This document shows positions 8,400 through 17,339 of a stretch of DNA of 46,276 bases, piece by piece. The position numbers were made by a program, and so were the translations under genes. The first letter of the stretch is position 1. The number at the start of each line of letters is the position of its first letter. Source of the DNA: DRQF01 sp964559135 (GTDB lineage: Bacteria; Planctomycetota; GCA-002687715; DRQF01); assembly GCA_964559135.1 (NCBI GenBank), contig CAZLGG010000022.1, positions 1 to 46,276 on the forward strand. The letters are read 5' to 3'. A model generated the notes under the pieces. The model searched no databases. It was not told the DNA's origin and saw only the letters and a program-made list of their open reading frames with translations.

Positions 8400-9764
8400 A
8401 TGAGCACCAGCTCCGACACACAACGGGTCTACGGCGATCTCAAGAACTTCAGCATCTTCGATATCACTCACACCCTGATGATGAGTCGTAAGACGGCGCT
8501 GGTGAGTATCCAACGGGGAGCCAAGAAAGGATACGTCTACTTCCAGAACGGACAGATCATCAATGCCCTCGACGACGATCTGAGCACCGGAGAGAAGGCC
8601 GCGTTCAAGATCTTCTTCTGGCGATCGGGAAGTTTCACCATCGACTTCGATGTCGAGGTCCCCGAGAGGAACGTCAAGCTCGACACGGAGAACCTCCTCC
8701 TCGAAGTGGCTCGCAGCATGGACGAGCAGCAGCGCGACCACGTGGGACGCAACGACGAGGAAGGCGGAGACGTGGCGGCGGAGCAGTTCGACGATCGCTT
8801 CCGCGTCGAGCTGAACAAGATCTTCGAGAAGGTCGCCACCGACACGACGCCGGCGCGAGACCGCTACTCGGTGGCGGCGTTCGACGAGTTGCTCATGGCG
8901 CTCAACGACCTGGACGGCTCGGCACTTTTCCTACGCCTGGGCTGCAAGCCCCGCATCAAGACGGCTTCGGGGTTCACGACGATCAAGCAGGAGGCCCTCG
9001 CCGAGGGCGAGATCGAAGGCTACCTCAACTCCCTGTTCTCGGAGTCCGAAGCCGCCGAGTTCCGCGCGCGGAAAGAGACCTGCACGTTTTACTCGTCCAA
9101 GGAGGCGGGCATGTTCGAGGTGAGGGCCTTCCTCGATCAAGGGCGCCCGAGCTGCATCTTTCGGCCCGCCAGCCGTTCGGTCCCGCCGCTCTCCCAATTC
9201 GGCGAGGCGGCGACGAACCTGGACGGCCTTTTGAGCGAGAAAAAGGGACTGGTCGTTCTCACCGGTCCCTACGGTGGCGGCAAGACCGAGCTTCTGGCAG
9301 CCCTTCTCGAGCGCGGTCTCCGCGACCACGATCAGCTGGTGGCGCTCTTCAGTCGTACCCAGACCTACGCCTTCACCGAGGAGTGCGGGTTCATGCTCCG
9401 GGCGCCGCTGAACCGCTTCACCATGTCCCGCGAGGGCAGCCTCCGGACAGCCATCGAACACGGAGCGGACGTCATCGCCATCGACGCCGTCGAAGACGCA
9501 GCCATGCTGGAGACCGCCATACGGGCGGCCCATCACGGCACTCTCGTTCTCCTCACTTTGGAACTCGACGCCGCCTCCGACCTCGCCGACCGACTCCGCG
9601 ACCTCCAGGCCCGCCCCGGGGGCGAAAGGATGGTGAAGGACCTCTCCCGTTCCCTCATCGACGTGATCCACGTCGAACTCCCCACCCTCCGCCGCCTCCG
9701 CCCGGACGACGACCTCCGCCAAGACCTCGCCCGCGGCCGCTTCCAGCGCCTCCATTCCGTATAG
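8400..9764 (+). CDS. PATAN (DUF4388)-PilT-like protein, degenerate ATPase
   Basis: Residues about 8-105 form a PATAN/DUF4388 domain (GDLKNFSIFDITHTLMMSRK), seen in bacterial signalling proteins. Residues about 150-445 align without gaps to parts of the PilT encoded just upstream. The nucleotide loop is changed but keeps GKT (GPYGGGKTE, residues 289-297). In the Walker B region, PilT's GEMRD becomes DAVED, so the catalytic glutamate is an alanine. PilT's TGHLVFGTLHT becomes HGTLVLLTLEL, so both histidine-box histidines are gone. ATP binding may survive; hydrolysis is unlikely. A regulatory or docking partner for PilT is an inference. ATG at 8400 is preceded by AGGAA. Confidence 0.8.
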   Translation: MSTSSDTQRVYGDLKNFSIFDITHTLMMSRKTALVSIQRGAKKGYVYFQNGQIINALDDDLSTGEKAAFKIFFWRSGSFTIDFDVEVPERNVKLDTENLLLEVARSMDEQQRDHVGRNDEEGGDVAAEQFDDRFRVELNKIFEKVATDTTPARDRYSVAAFDELLMALNDLDGSALFLRLGCKPRIKTASGFTTIKQEALAEGEIEGYLNSLFSESEAAEFRARKETCTFYSSKEAGMFEVRAFLDQGRPSCIFRPASRSVPPLSQFGEAATNLDGLLSEKKGLVVLTGPYGGGKTELLAALLERGLRDHDQLVALFSRTQTYAFTEECGFMLRAPLNRFTMSREGSLRTAIEHGADVIAIDAVEDAAMLETAIRAAHHGTLVLLTLELDAASDLADRLRDLQARPGGERMVKDLSRSLIDVIHVELPTLRRLRPDDDLRQDLARGRFQRLHSV

Positions 9765-9902
9765 CGAGGTGGGTTGGCACCCCGCCCCTGAACGCTGCGC
9801 GGCCTCGATGCACGACGTCCTCTCCATCCGGAACGCCCCCCCCCGAGGCTGAAAGCAGCATCCATCGAGAGGGCTTGACGCGGGACGTTAGGATGGGGCT
9901 TC

Positions 9903-12071
9903 ATGGGAAACCGACGACGATGGAGACTGAAGGGGCGGCACGGACTCCTGGTTCTGCTGCTCTTCCTTTTGACCTGGTTCATCGCCTGGCTCTTCGGGCG
10001 ACAGCCGGGCTCGGGAGGCGGCGGGGAACGGGGGGTGGAGGCGAACGCCTCGGACCGGGGCGACGGCCGGAGCGGGGAGAACGGGACGCCCGTTCTTCGC
10101 CACGCCGCGAACGGAGAAACTCTCGCAGATGCCTCCGGTGAGGGGCCGGCGCGGGAGCCCCGCCCGCTGCGAGGCCCCGCTCACCTGACCGGGAGGATTC
10201 AGGATGCGAATGGAAACGCTCTGGCCTTCGCCGAGGTCCTCGTGGTCCGCAACCTCGAGGGGACCGCATTCCCGGGGCTCGCCCCCGATCCCATCCTCGC
10301 CCGCGTTCGCGCCGACGAGAACGGGCGCTTCTTCGCCACGATCGTCCCGCCGGAAGAAGGCGTCGTGCTGCTGCGGCCGGACGAGGCGCCGCGCCCCTGG
10401 GTGCGGAGTCCACGACTGCGACCGGAACCCTGGGGAGCGCCTGTCGAGGTGAATCTGAAAAGGGCTGCCGTACCGAAGACGCCCCTCATCCTCGACGCTC
10501 GGTGGGCTCCCGGGTGGACGACCACTCCGCCGCAGACGATCGAGGTGCTGGCGCGACCGGCCGCGGGCCCCACCCCCCTTGGACCCGCGCCCTGGTGCCT
10601 GGATGACAAGGGACGCCCGCCCCGCGTGCCCGAAGCCCTCCCCCACCTCACCCTCGTTCCCGGACAGCCGACGCCCCTCACCTTCGTAGGCGAAGGCGCG
10701 TGGGATCTGCTGATCTGGGCCGAGGGCGCGAGAGCCGTGACCTTGACGGTGGAGGGAAGTACTGCATCGCTTCCGACGATCGAGCTGGCGCCGCTCCCCA
10801 CGCGATCGTCGGGCTCGGAGGGGTCCGAAGCCTGGTGGTACCTGCCGGACCCGCAGGGCCTCGCGGCGACCCTGTGGCCCGCCGACGCCTGCGAGCTCGA
10901 CCCGGCCCTGCGGAAACGGGTCGTCGTCCTGCAAGTGGGCGACGGACCTCGCGCCCTGGGAACGCCCTCGCCTTCATGGGCGAACTATGCGGTCGAGGGG
11001 GATTTCGGGACTTGGGAACTCCGGCTCGTGCCAGCGGGTCTCTCCGTGATCGAGGGGGAGCAGTTCGACTTCGTCACGACGGCGCTCCTGGGCGGGTGGC
11101 CGGAGGCGGGGCGCGTTCGGGCGGGGTCCTATCGTTGCGAGTGGATCGACGGCTTGACCGGGAGAGCCGTCCCCGGCGGCGGCGGCATCGTGAACGCCTC
11201 GCCGGGGACGACGCTCACGGTGCATCCTCCCCCGCATCCCCCGAGCGTGCGGACGATCGAAGGACGCGTCCTCGACGCCGAGAACGGACGACCCGTGAAG
11301 GGGGCCCGCATCCTCGCCGGCCGCGGCCTCGCGACGCCGCCCCCCGTGCGCCTTGCGCCCTGGGCACGCACCGACGAGCAGGGTCGATTCGCGTTGCGCG
11401 GCGCGCCGGCGGGACCGTTGGACCTTTGGGTCACCGCGGCCCGCCACCTCCCGAGGTGCGTCACCGTCACGCTGGGCGACGACGCCTCCGCGACGACGGC
11501 CCCGACGATCTCCCTCGAGCCCGGCCCCGCCTGCACCGTGACCCTTGCCGCAGGGGGGGCCCCCGACCTCCGCGCCGTCCTGGTGGATCGGCAGGGCGGG
11601 ACCGTCGAAGCTACGTTCGACGGTCGAGGGTCGGCCCTCCTCCCCCACGTCGCGCCGGGTCCCCATGTCCTCTTGCTGGCCATCGGCCCCTTTCGGGCGG
11701 CCACGGAGGATTGGCTGGATTTGCGCCGCATTCCGGGAGCACGAGCGGTGGAGATTCCCATGGACCGGGCCACGACGGTAGCGTGGGAGCCCGCGGCCTG
11801 GAGCACCGGGAGATTGAGCATCGCCCTCGTGGGCAAAACGCCCGAGGCGGTGACGCTGGAGATCGTTCCCGACGGCACCGAGGCTCTCGGCGGCGTGGCG
11901 GCGCGCCTTCATCGCGAAGGGGTCGTGGACGGCGATGAGATCACCTTGGTCCGCTGGCCGCCCGGACGCTACCTTGGGGTGGCGCACGCGGGGCTCGCTT
12001 CCGCCCTCGTCGCCTTCACCCTGGACCCCGACGGAAGCGCCCCCGTCACCCTGGAGTTTCGCTTTGAGTAG
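9903..12071 (+). CDS. Membrane-anchored protein with carboxypeptidase-regulatory-like domains
   Basis: A 722-residue protein with a basic N-terminus, one membrane segment (LLVLLLFLLTWFIAWLF, residues about 15-31), a glycine-rich linker and a long extracytoplasmic part. Two carboxypeptidase-regulatory-like beta-sandwich domains are visible: about residues 93-150 (GRIQDANGNALAFAEVLV, then DENGRFFATI) and about 449-511 (GRVLDAENGRPVKGARIL, then DEQGRFALRG). The remainder is proline- and alanine-rich, beta-type and unassigned. Such domains usually act as structural or adhesive modules, so an enzymatic role is not implied. It overlaps the next exported protein by 8 bases. Confidence 0.75.
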   Translation: MGNRRRWRLKGRHGLLVLLLFLLTWFIAWLFGRQPGSGGGGERGVEANASDRGDGRSGENGTPVLRHAANGETLADASGEGPAREPRPLRGPAHLTGRIQDANGNALAFAEVLVVRNLEGTAFPGLAPDPILARVRADENGRFFATIVPPEEGVVLLRPDEAPRPWVRSPRLRPEPWGAPVEVNLKRAAVPKTPLILDARWAPGWTTTPPQTIEVLARPAAGPTPLGPAPWCLDDKGRPPRVPEALPHLTLVPGQPTPLTFVGEGAWDLLIWAEGARAVTLTVEGSTASLPTIELAPLPTRSSGSEGSEAWWYLPDPQGLAATLWPADACELDPALRKRVVVLQVGDGPRALGTPSPSWANYAVEGDFGTWELRLVPAGLSVIEGEQFDFVTTALLGGWPEAGRVRAGSYRCEWIDGLTGRAVPGGGGIVNASPGTTLTVHPPPHPPSVRTIEGRVLDAENGRPVKGARILAGRGLATPPPVRLAPWARTDEQGRFALRGAPAGPLDLWVTAARHLPRCVTVTLGDDASATTAPTISLEPGPACTVTLAAGGAPDLRAVLVDRQGGTVEATFDGRGSALLPHVAPGPHVLLLAIGPFRAATEDWLDLRRIPGARAVEIPMDRATTVAWEPAAWSTGRLSIALVGKTPEAVTLEIVPDGTEALGGVAARLHREGVVDGDEITLVRWPPGRYLGVAHAGLASALVAFTLDPDGSAPVTLEFRFE

Positions 12072-13470
12072 CCGCCCCACTCTCCTCGGCCTCGGCCTTG
12101 CCTTCGTCCTCGTGGGGGGAGGCGTCTTCGTGACACCATGCACGGGGCAGGATCGCCCCATCGCGCACTCCGACGCCCCGGTGCGCAAGTCTCACGGCCC
12201 GGCTCTCGCCGTGGACGGCGATCCGAAGACGGCGTTCGAGACCCGCAAGGGCACTCGGGTCGGCACGTTGGAGCTAATCTTTCCGGAGCCCATCGCCGCG
12301 GACACGCTGGCGCTCGTTTCCGCCGCGGAAGGCGGCGCGGGGACGCCCCGCGATCTTCGCCTGGAAGTGAAGAAAGGAAGGCGATTTCGCAAGATCGCCG
12401 CGTTGAAAGGGAACTTCAGCCCACGGCCCGTCCTACGATTCCCCAAGACCACGGCCGCGCAATGGCGCATCGTGGTGTCGGCGGTCGTGGAAGACCGGTG
12501 GGGACTACGCATCGAAGAGGCGACGCTTCTGTCGACGGGGGGCGGCCCCCTCCCCGCGCGCCCGGAGCCCCACCCCGATGAGCGGGACGTCAACAAGGCC
12601 ATCGACCGCGGGGTGGCCTGGCTGAAGACGAACCGACTTCCCGGCGGCGGTTGGAAGACGAAAAACGCCAAGGACTATCCCATGGGGGTTCTCGCCCTGG
12701 TGGGGCTCACCCTGAAGAAATCAGGCCTCGACCGGGACGATCCTCTCATTCAGGACTTGGTCGAACGGGTCCATGCCCTACCGATGAAGAAGGTCTACTC
12801 GGTGGCGCTCCAGGCCATGTTTCTGAGAGCGGTCAGCACGAAGCGCTACACGAAGCGTCTGAAGGCATCGGCGGCGTTTCTCGTCAAGAGCCAGGATTCC
12901 CAGGGACTCTGGGGCTATCCCACGGGCCGCGCGGACCTCTCCAACGCCCAGTACGCGATTCTCGGCCTGCAGGCGGCCCGCGACGTGGGCATCAAGGTTC
13001 CCAAGAAGGTGTTTCAGCGGTGCGCCGACGCTCTGATTCGGGATGCGGGGCCCCGAGGCGGCTACACCTACGTCCCCATTCGAAAAGGAGCCGACGCCGA
13101 TCCGGAAACGGGAAGCATGACCGCCGCGGCCCTGGCCATCTTTCGGCTCTGCGAGACGCCCTTGAAGGGAGACCGGAGGCGGCTGGGCAAGATGGCCAAA
13201 CGCGTCAAGAAGGCCAGAGCGTGGCTCGACGAGCACTTTGCCGTGGAAATCAACCCGGGTTCCGGACGCAGCCACTACTACTGGCTCTACGGTCTGGAAA
13301 GGGTGGGGTCCTTCTACGGCTGGAAGCGGGTCGGAGACCGGCCGTGGTATCGGGAAGGGGCCCAGAGTCTTTTGAATTGGCAGTGGCGAGACGGCTCGTG
13401 GCACCGCTCTTTGGAGGACACCTGCTTCGCCCTTCTCTTCCTGAATCGAGCCAGTCTCACCGAACGATGA
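12064..13470 (+). CDS. Secreted discoidin-like plus alpha/alpha-toroid (prenyltransferase-like) protein
   Basis: Start chosen at TTG 12064, which lies inside the end of the previous gene and has GGAG 7 bases upstream; this start gives a proper signal peptide (TLLGLGLAFVLVGGGVF), whereas the longer frame begins with out-of-frame-like sequence. The mature protein of 468 residues has an F5/8-type discoidin-like domain at about 35-165 (SHGPALAVDGDPKTAFETR) and then alpha/alpha-toroid repeats at about 180-465 (AIDRGVAWLKTN, GWKTKNAKDYPMGVLALVG, SQDSQGLWGYPTG) of the prenyltransferase/squalene-oxidase superfamily. In exported proteins these repeats are usually non-catalytic or carbohydrate-related. 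The function is unknown. Confidence 0.8.
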   Translation: MSSRPTLLGLGLAFVLVGGGVFVTPCTGQDRPIAHSDAPVRKSHGPALAVDGDPKTAFETRKGTRVGTLELIFPEPIAADTLALVSAAEGGAGTPRDLRLEVKKGRRFRKIAALKGNFSPRPVLRFPKTTAAQWRIVVSAVVEDRWGLRIEEATLLSTGGGPLPARPEPHPDERDVNKAIDRGVAWLKTNRLPGGGWKTKNAKDYPMGVLALVGLTLKKSGLDRDDPLIQDLVERVHALPMKKVYSVALQAMFLRAVSTKRYTKRLKASAAFLVKSQDSQGLWGYPTGRADLSNAQYAILGLQAARDVGIKVPKKVFQRCADALIRDAGPRGGYTYVPIRKGADADPETGSMTAAALAIFRLCETPLKGDRRRLGKMAKRVKKARAWLDEHFAVEINPGSGRSHYYWLYGLERVGSFYGWKRVGDRPWYREGAQSLLNWQWRDGSWHRSLEDTCFALLFLNRASLTER

Positions 13471-13643
13471 GCCCCGATTTCGGGTCCCGATCTGTCCCTC
13501 CCGGACCATAGGATCGCTGTGATCCCTGGGAGGATCGCCACGGTGTCGAATTGGGCCTCTGATGGGGTCCCAGGCTTCCCGCGCAACGGGGCCGAGGCGC
13601 TTCCCTGTTCCTCTGGACCCACCGAAGTCAAGTCGAGGACGCC

Positions 13644-15053
13644 ATGAACGTGAGACTCCTTCAAGTCGCGGACGCCCATCTCGGGTGCCGGAATTTCTAC
13701 CTGGGCGAACGGGCCCGTGAGCGCAGCGAGGACTTCAAACTCGCCTTCCGCGACGCCGTGGAATACGCCCTCGATCCCGGCCACCGCATCGACGCCGTGC
13801 TCATTCCCGGCAATCTCTTCGAGTATCACAGGCCGGAAGAATCCCTCTGGAGCTTCGCCAAGGGGCTGATCTCCCGGCTTCTCGCCAAGGGGATTCCGGT
13901 GGTGATGGTGCCCGGCCATCACGACAGCCTCGCGTACAAGAACTCGGTCTATCGCACCGAGCGCCTGCCCGGAGTGGACGTGTTCCTGAATGCGACGCCT
14001 GGGAAGCCGGTGGTCCACGACATCCACGGGCAGCGGGTGTTCTTCTACGGGTTCGCCTACGTGCCGGGGCAGACTCCCTCGCCCCTTCCCCCGGTGGAGC
14101 GGACTCAGGACAAGGGCTTTCACGTGGGCGTGGTTCACGCCCGTCGCGGACCGACGGAGGAAGGGGCCGTTCACGAACAGACCCTCGCCCCCGACGACGT
14201 GGCGGCCTGGGGGCTCGACTACGTGGCCCTGGGCGGCGAAGCCGACTACTACGAGGAGCGCTGCGGCGACACGACGCTGGCATGGACGGGCGTCGCCGAG
14301 TCCCGGGGGTTCGGGGAGGGAGCCTCGACGGACCACGGACACCTGGTCGTGGAATGGGACGGCCATTCCGTCCACCTGGAACGGGTCGTCCACACCCGCA
14401 AGACGATCCTCGAGATCGCCCTCGACCTCCACGGCGATCGCATCACCGATGCGGACGCGCTGAAGGAGGCGATCCTCGCCCACGGCGGCTCGGACCGCAT
14501 CGTTCGGTTCGTCCTCAAGGGGACGGCGGAATTCATCGCCGACCTCGAGGACATCCAGGAGGACGCCGCCGATGAATTCTTCCACCTGGAGATCCTCGAT
14601 GAGTCGCGGCTCGTCGACAGTGCCCTCCTCAAGAAGATCGAGAGCGAGAACACGATCCGCGGCTACTTCGTCCGGAAGTTGGGAACGCGCATCGAAGACC
14701 TGAAGGCTCGCATCGTCAAGAAAGGCCACGATGCCGCACTCCTCAGAGAACTTCGGGTCCACGAGAAGGCTCTGAAGATCGGCGTGGAACAATTCGTCGA
14801 CGAGGAAACGCCTGCGGACTCGATCTACTCGCTCATCCCGGACTCCGACGAGATGGTCGCGGAGCACGGAGCCAAGGCCGCCGAGGGCATGGTCGATCTC
14901 GAGGAAAAGGTTCGAGCCATGCTCGAGTATCGTCGCCGCAAGAATGCGTCCCTCGACACCGCCGCCCCGGCGGACAACGGTCGCAACGGGACCAAGACGG
15001 CTCCCGTCCAGGAGAGCGAAATGGGCTCGAAGGAAAGGGAGGAAGGACTGTGA
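13644..15053 (+). CDS. SbcD/Mre11-like metallophosphoesterase with altered active site (YhaO-like)
   Basis: The N-terminal 240 residues have the Mre11/SbcD nuclease fold. Motif I is intact (VADAHLG, Asp10 and His12) and so is the histidine of motif IV (VVHAR, His165). Other positions differ: motif II reads PGNLFE (Asn57 where GDLFD has Asp), motif III reads PGHHD (His92 for Asn), and motif V reads LGGEAD where LGHxH is expected, losing both histidines. A two-metal nuclease centre is therefore doubtful. The C-terminal half has a capping-like domain and a charged tail. It overlaps the SbcC/Rad50-like gene by 4 bases (GTGA), so the products probably form a complex as in YhaO/YhaN or SbcCD. Confidence 0.8.
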   Translation: MNVRLLQVADAHLGCRNFYLGERARERSEDFKLAFRDAVEYALDPGHRIDAVLIPGNLFEYHRPEESLWSFAKGLISRLLAKGIPVVMVPGHHDSLAYKNSVYRTERLPGVDVFLNATPGKPVVHDIHGQRVFFYGFAYVPGQTPSPLPPVERTQDKGFHVGVVHARRGPTEEGAVHEQTLAPDDVAAWGLDYVALGGEADYYEERCGDTTLAWTGVAESRGFGEGASTDHGHLVVEWDGHSVHLERVVHTRKTILEIALDLHGDRITDADALKEAILAHGGSDRIVRFVLKGTAEFIADLEDIQEDAADEFFHLEILDESRLVDSALLKKIESENTIRGYFVRKLGTRIEDLKARIVKKGHDAALLRELRVHEKALKIGVEQFVDEETPADSIYSLIPDSDEMVAEHGAKAAEGMVDLEEKVRAMLEYRRRKNASLDTAAPADNGRNGTKTAPVQESEMGSKEREEGL

Positions 15054-17287
15054 GAATCCGCAAAGTCAAGCTCATGGGGTTCGGCACCTTCAACAAGGGC
15101 CTGGAAGTCGAATTTCCCGACAGCCACCTCAACGTGATCATCGGTCGCAACGAGGCGGGCAAATCCACGCTCATGAGCGCCATGTTCGGGGTCCTTTTCG
15201 GCTTCAAGGATGCCGCTCTCCAACGGAAGTTCGAACCGTGGGAGAACTACGAGGAGTACGCCGGCGAAGTGGAACTCACGGCCGACGACGGCCGCGTGTT
15301 CCGCGTGCGCCGCAACTTCGCGGACAACACGGCCGAGATCGGCGAGCTGAAGCCGGACGGCACCTACGACCCTCAATTCCTGGGTTCGGCCAACCCCCGG
15401 GGTCACACCGACGACGACATCGACTATTACCGACGCATCGAGGAGCTGGTCGGCTTCCAGGACGAAGCCGTCTTCCGCGGCACGGCCTTCGTGGGTCAAA
15501 GCGCCCTCCACACGTCGATCAACGACCAGATCCGCAAGCTGGTTTCCGGGTCCAACAGCACCGACTTCAAAGGCGTCCTGCATGACCTCCACAGCCGGTT
15601 CTCGGATCTCACCATGGAGAACCCTTGGCGCCAACGCAGCAAGGCGCGCCCCCGCAAGATCGAGAAACTCCGCAAGAGCTTGGACACCAACATCGAGCGT
15701 CTCGAGTCCGCCCGCGACAACTTCATGAAGACCATGAGTCTCGAGCAGGAAGTCAAAAAGCTGGAGACCAAGCAGGCCCAAGCGAAGACGGGCCTCGAAG
15801 ACAATCGCCGCACCCTCGCTCAGTTCGAGCGCTTCTGCAAGCTGGTGCGGGATCGGGACGCCGCTCGCGAGCGATTCTCCGAAGCCGACCGTCGCCGTTC
15901 CACCTACCTCGAGATCCGGTCGGAAGTGAAGCGCATCGATGAGGAGTTGCGGACGAAGCTCGCCCACATGAAGAACGTGGGGGAGGAATTCCCGGAACTC
16001 GTGGCCAGGCTGCGGTCGGAGGTGAGGGAGCTCGAACAGGAAGAAGCTCTTCTCCGACGCGACCGGGATCTTCTGGCGGAGTTGCGCCCGATCCCCAACA
16101 ACAAGCTGGGCGCTCTTCTCGCCGTTCTGGGCGTGGGACTGGGTGCGATCCTCTTCCAGACCGTGTCCCCCGCCTCGGGAGGGCTCGTGGCGCTCGTCTT
16201 GGGCGGCGGTCTCTTTTTCCTGGGCCGAACCATGGCCACGGGATTCAAGGAGCGTCAGGCCGAGCTTCAAGCCCGCATCGACGGACGCGCCCAAGCCGCG
16301 CGACTGCGGCGCGAGGGCATCGACGCCATCATCCAGGACACCGACGGCCTTCTCGCCAAGGCGGACCCGGAACGGCTCCTCAAGGATTTCCGCCGGCAAC
16401 GGGAACTGATGTCGGAACGCGCACGCCGAGTCTCCTCGATGAAAGTTCTGGGCGCCCGCGAGGAGATCGAGGCCACCTACGAGAAGACCGCGGAAGAGAA
16501 TCTTCGGTGCAACGGGCTCATGGAGATCATTTTGAGAGACGCACCCTACCTGCGCGAGATCTCGGAGGAGCCCGTCGCCATCGCCCGCAGCATGGAGGAG
16601 CTTCGCCGCAGGATCGAGGAGCTCGTCGAGGAAGTCGAAGTGACCGGTGAGGTCCTCACGGAGGCCAAGATCGCACTCGCGCGTGCGACGAGCGACGTGG
16701 ACTACGATCTGCCCACCCTCGAGGGCGAGGTGCGCGAGGAACGCCATCGCCTGGATCGCCTCGAGATGGAGCGGGACGCCTTGCGGGTGGTCATCGACGT
16801 CCTGGAAGAATGCGTCACGGAGTTCCAAGAGGGCGACCTCACACGGCTGTCGGAAGAGGTTTCGGAGATCTTCCGGGGCATCACGGGGAACCGCTACACC
16901 CGAGTCACCCTCTCGCCCAACATGGAACCCATGTTGACGAAATACGACAACACCCACATCCAGCCCTCGGACCTCTCCCAGGGCACCCAGGACCAGCTCT
17001 ACTTCGCCATGCGCGTCGCCATCGCTCGCCACCTCTCGAAGAATGTCTCCTTGCCGTTCTTCCTGGACGACCCCTTCGTCAACTTCGACGAGGAGCGCCT
17101 GGAGGTGACGCAGGAATTGCTGGATCGCCTCGACGACCATCAGATCGTCATGGTGACCTGCGATCGGACCTATGAAGGTTGGACGTCACGGGCCCTCGAC
17201 ATGGACACGGCGCGTGCCGAAGCGTCCGTGGCGGGCGGTCCGGTGAAAGTGTGCGCGGCCCCGCCCGCGAATCCCGAAAACAACTGA
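15050..17287 (+). CDS. SbcC/Rad50-like ATPase with membrane hairpin (YhaN-like)
   Basis: An ABC-type ATPase split by a middle segment, as in SbcC/Rad50. Walker A is GRNEAGKST (residues 32-40), the signature motif is LSQGTQDQL near residue 641, and Walker B is LPFFLDDPF near 667, followed by a histidine-less switch region (VMVTCDRT). The middle is about 450 residues, with only short coiled coils and no CxxC zinc hook; two hydrophobic segments lie at about 352-370 and 377-393 (KLGALLAVLGVGLGAILF and GLVALVLGGGLFFLG). This matches YhaN-type proteins, not the long coiled-coil SbcC. The ATPase is probably held at the membrane. The 745-residue length is short for the family. Confidence 0.85.
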   Translation: MRIRKVKLMGFGTFNKGLEVEFPDSHLNVIIGRNEAGKSTLMSAMFGVLFGFKDAALQRKFEPWENYEEYAGEVELTADDGRVFRVRRNFADNTAEIGELKPDGTYDPQFLGSANPRGHTDDDIDYYRRIEELVGFQDEAVFRGTAFVGQSALHTSINDQIRKLVSGSNSTDFKGVLHDLHSRFSDLTMENPWRQRSKARPRKIEKLRKSLDTNIERLESARDNFMKTMSLEQEVKKLETKQAQAKTGLEDNRRTLAQFERFCKLVRDRDAARERFSEADRRRSTYLEIRSEVKRIDEELRTKLAHMKNVGEEFPELVARLRSEVRELEQEEALLRRDRDLLAELRPIPNNKLGALLAVLGVGLGAILFQTVSPASGGLVALVLGGGLFFLGRTMATGFKERQAELQARIDGRAQAARLRREGIDAIIQDTDGLLAKADPERLLKDFRRQRELMSERARRVSSMKVLGAREEIEATYEKTAEENLRCNGLMEIILRDAPYLREISEEPVAIARSMEELRRRIEELVEEVEVTGEVLTEAKIALARATSDVDYDLPTLEGEVREERHRLDRLEMERDALRVVIDVLEECVTEFQEGDLTRLSEEVSEIFRGITGNRYTRVTLSPNMEPMLTKYDNTHIQPSDLSQGTQDQLYFAMRVAIARHLSKNVSLPFFLDDPFVNFDEERLEVTQELLDRLDDHQIVMVTCDRTYEGWTSRALDMDTARAEASVAGGPVKVCAAPPANPENN

Positions 17288-17339
17288 GGTGGGGGCCGGC
17301 AGGGGGGCGTGAGCCTCGCCCCCGTCGAGAACGAGGCCG

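Noticed and set aside
10700..11938. A 412-codon plus-strand frame inside the anchored protein gene.
   Set aside because: It is Arg/Gly/Pro-rich, without domains, while the overlapping frame has a membrane anchor and regulatory-like domains.
11935..12063. Earlier start for the discoidin-toroid protein.
   Set aside because: TTG 12064 has a well-spaced GGAG and gives a signal peptide; the extension is out-of-frame reading of the previous gene.
14825..17140. A minus-strand frame of about 770 codons.
   Set aside because: It is antisense to the YhaN-like ATPase, which has all ABC motifs in the plus frame.
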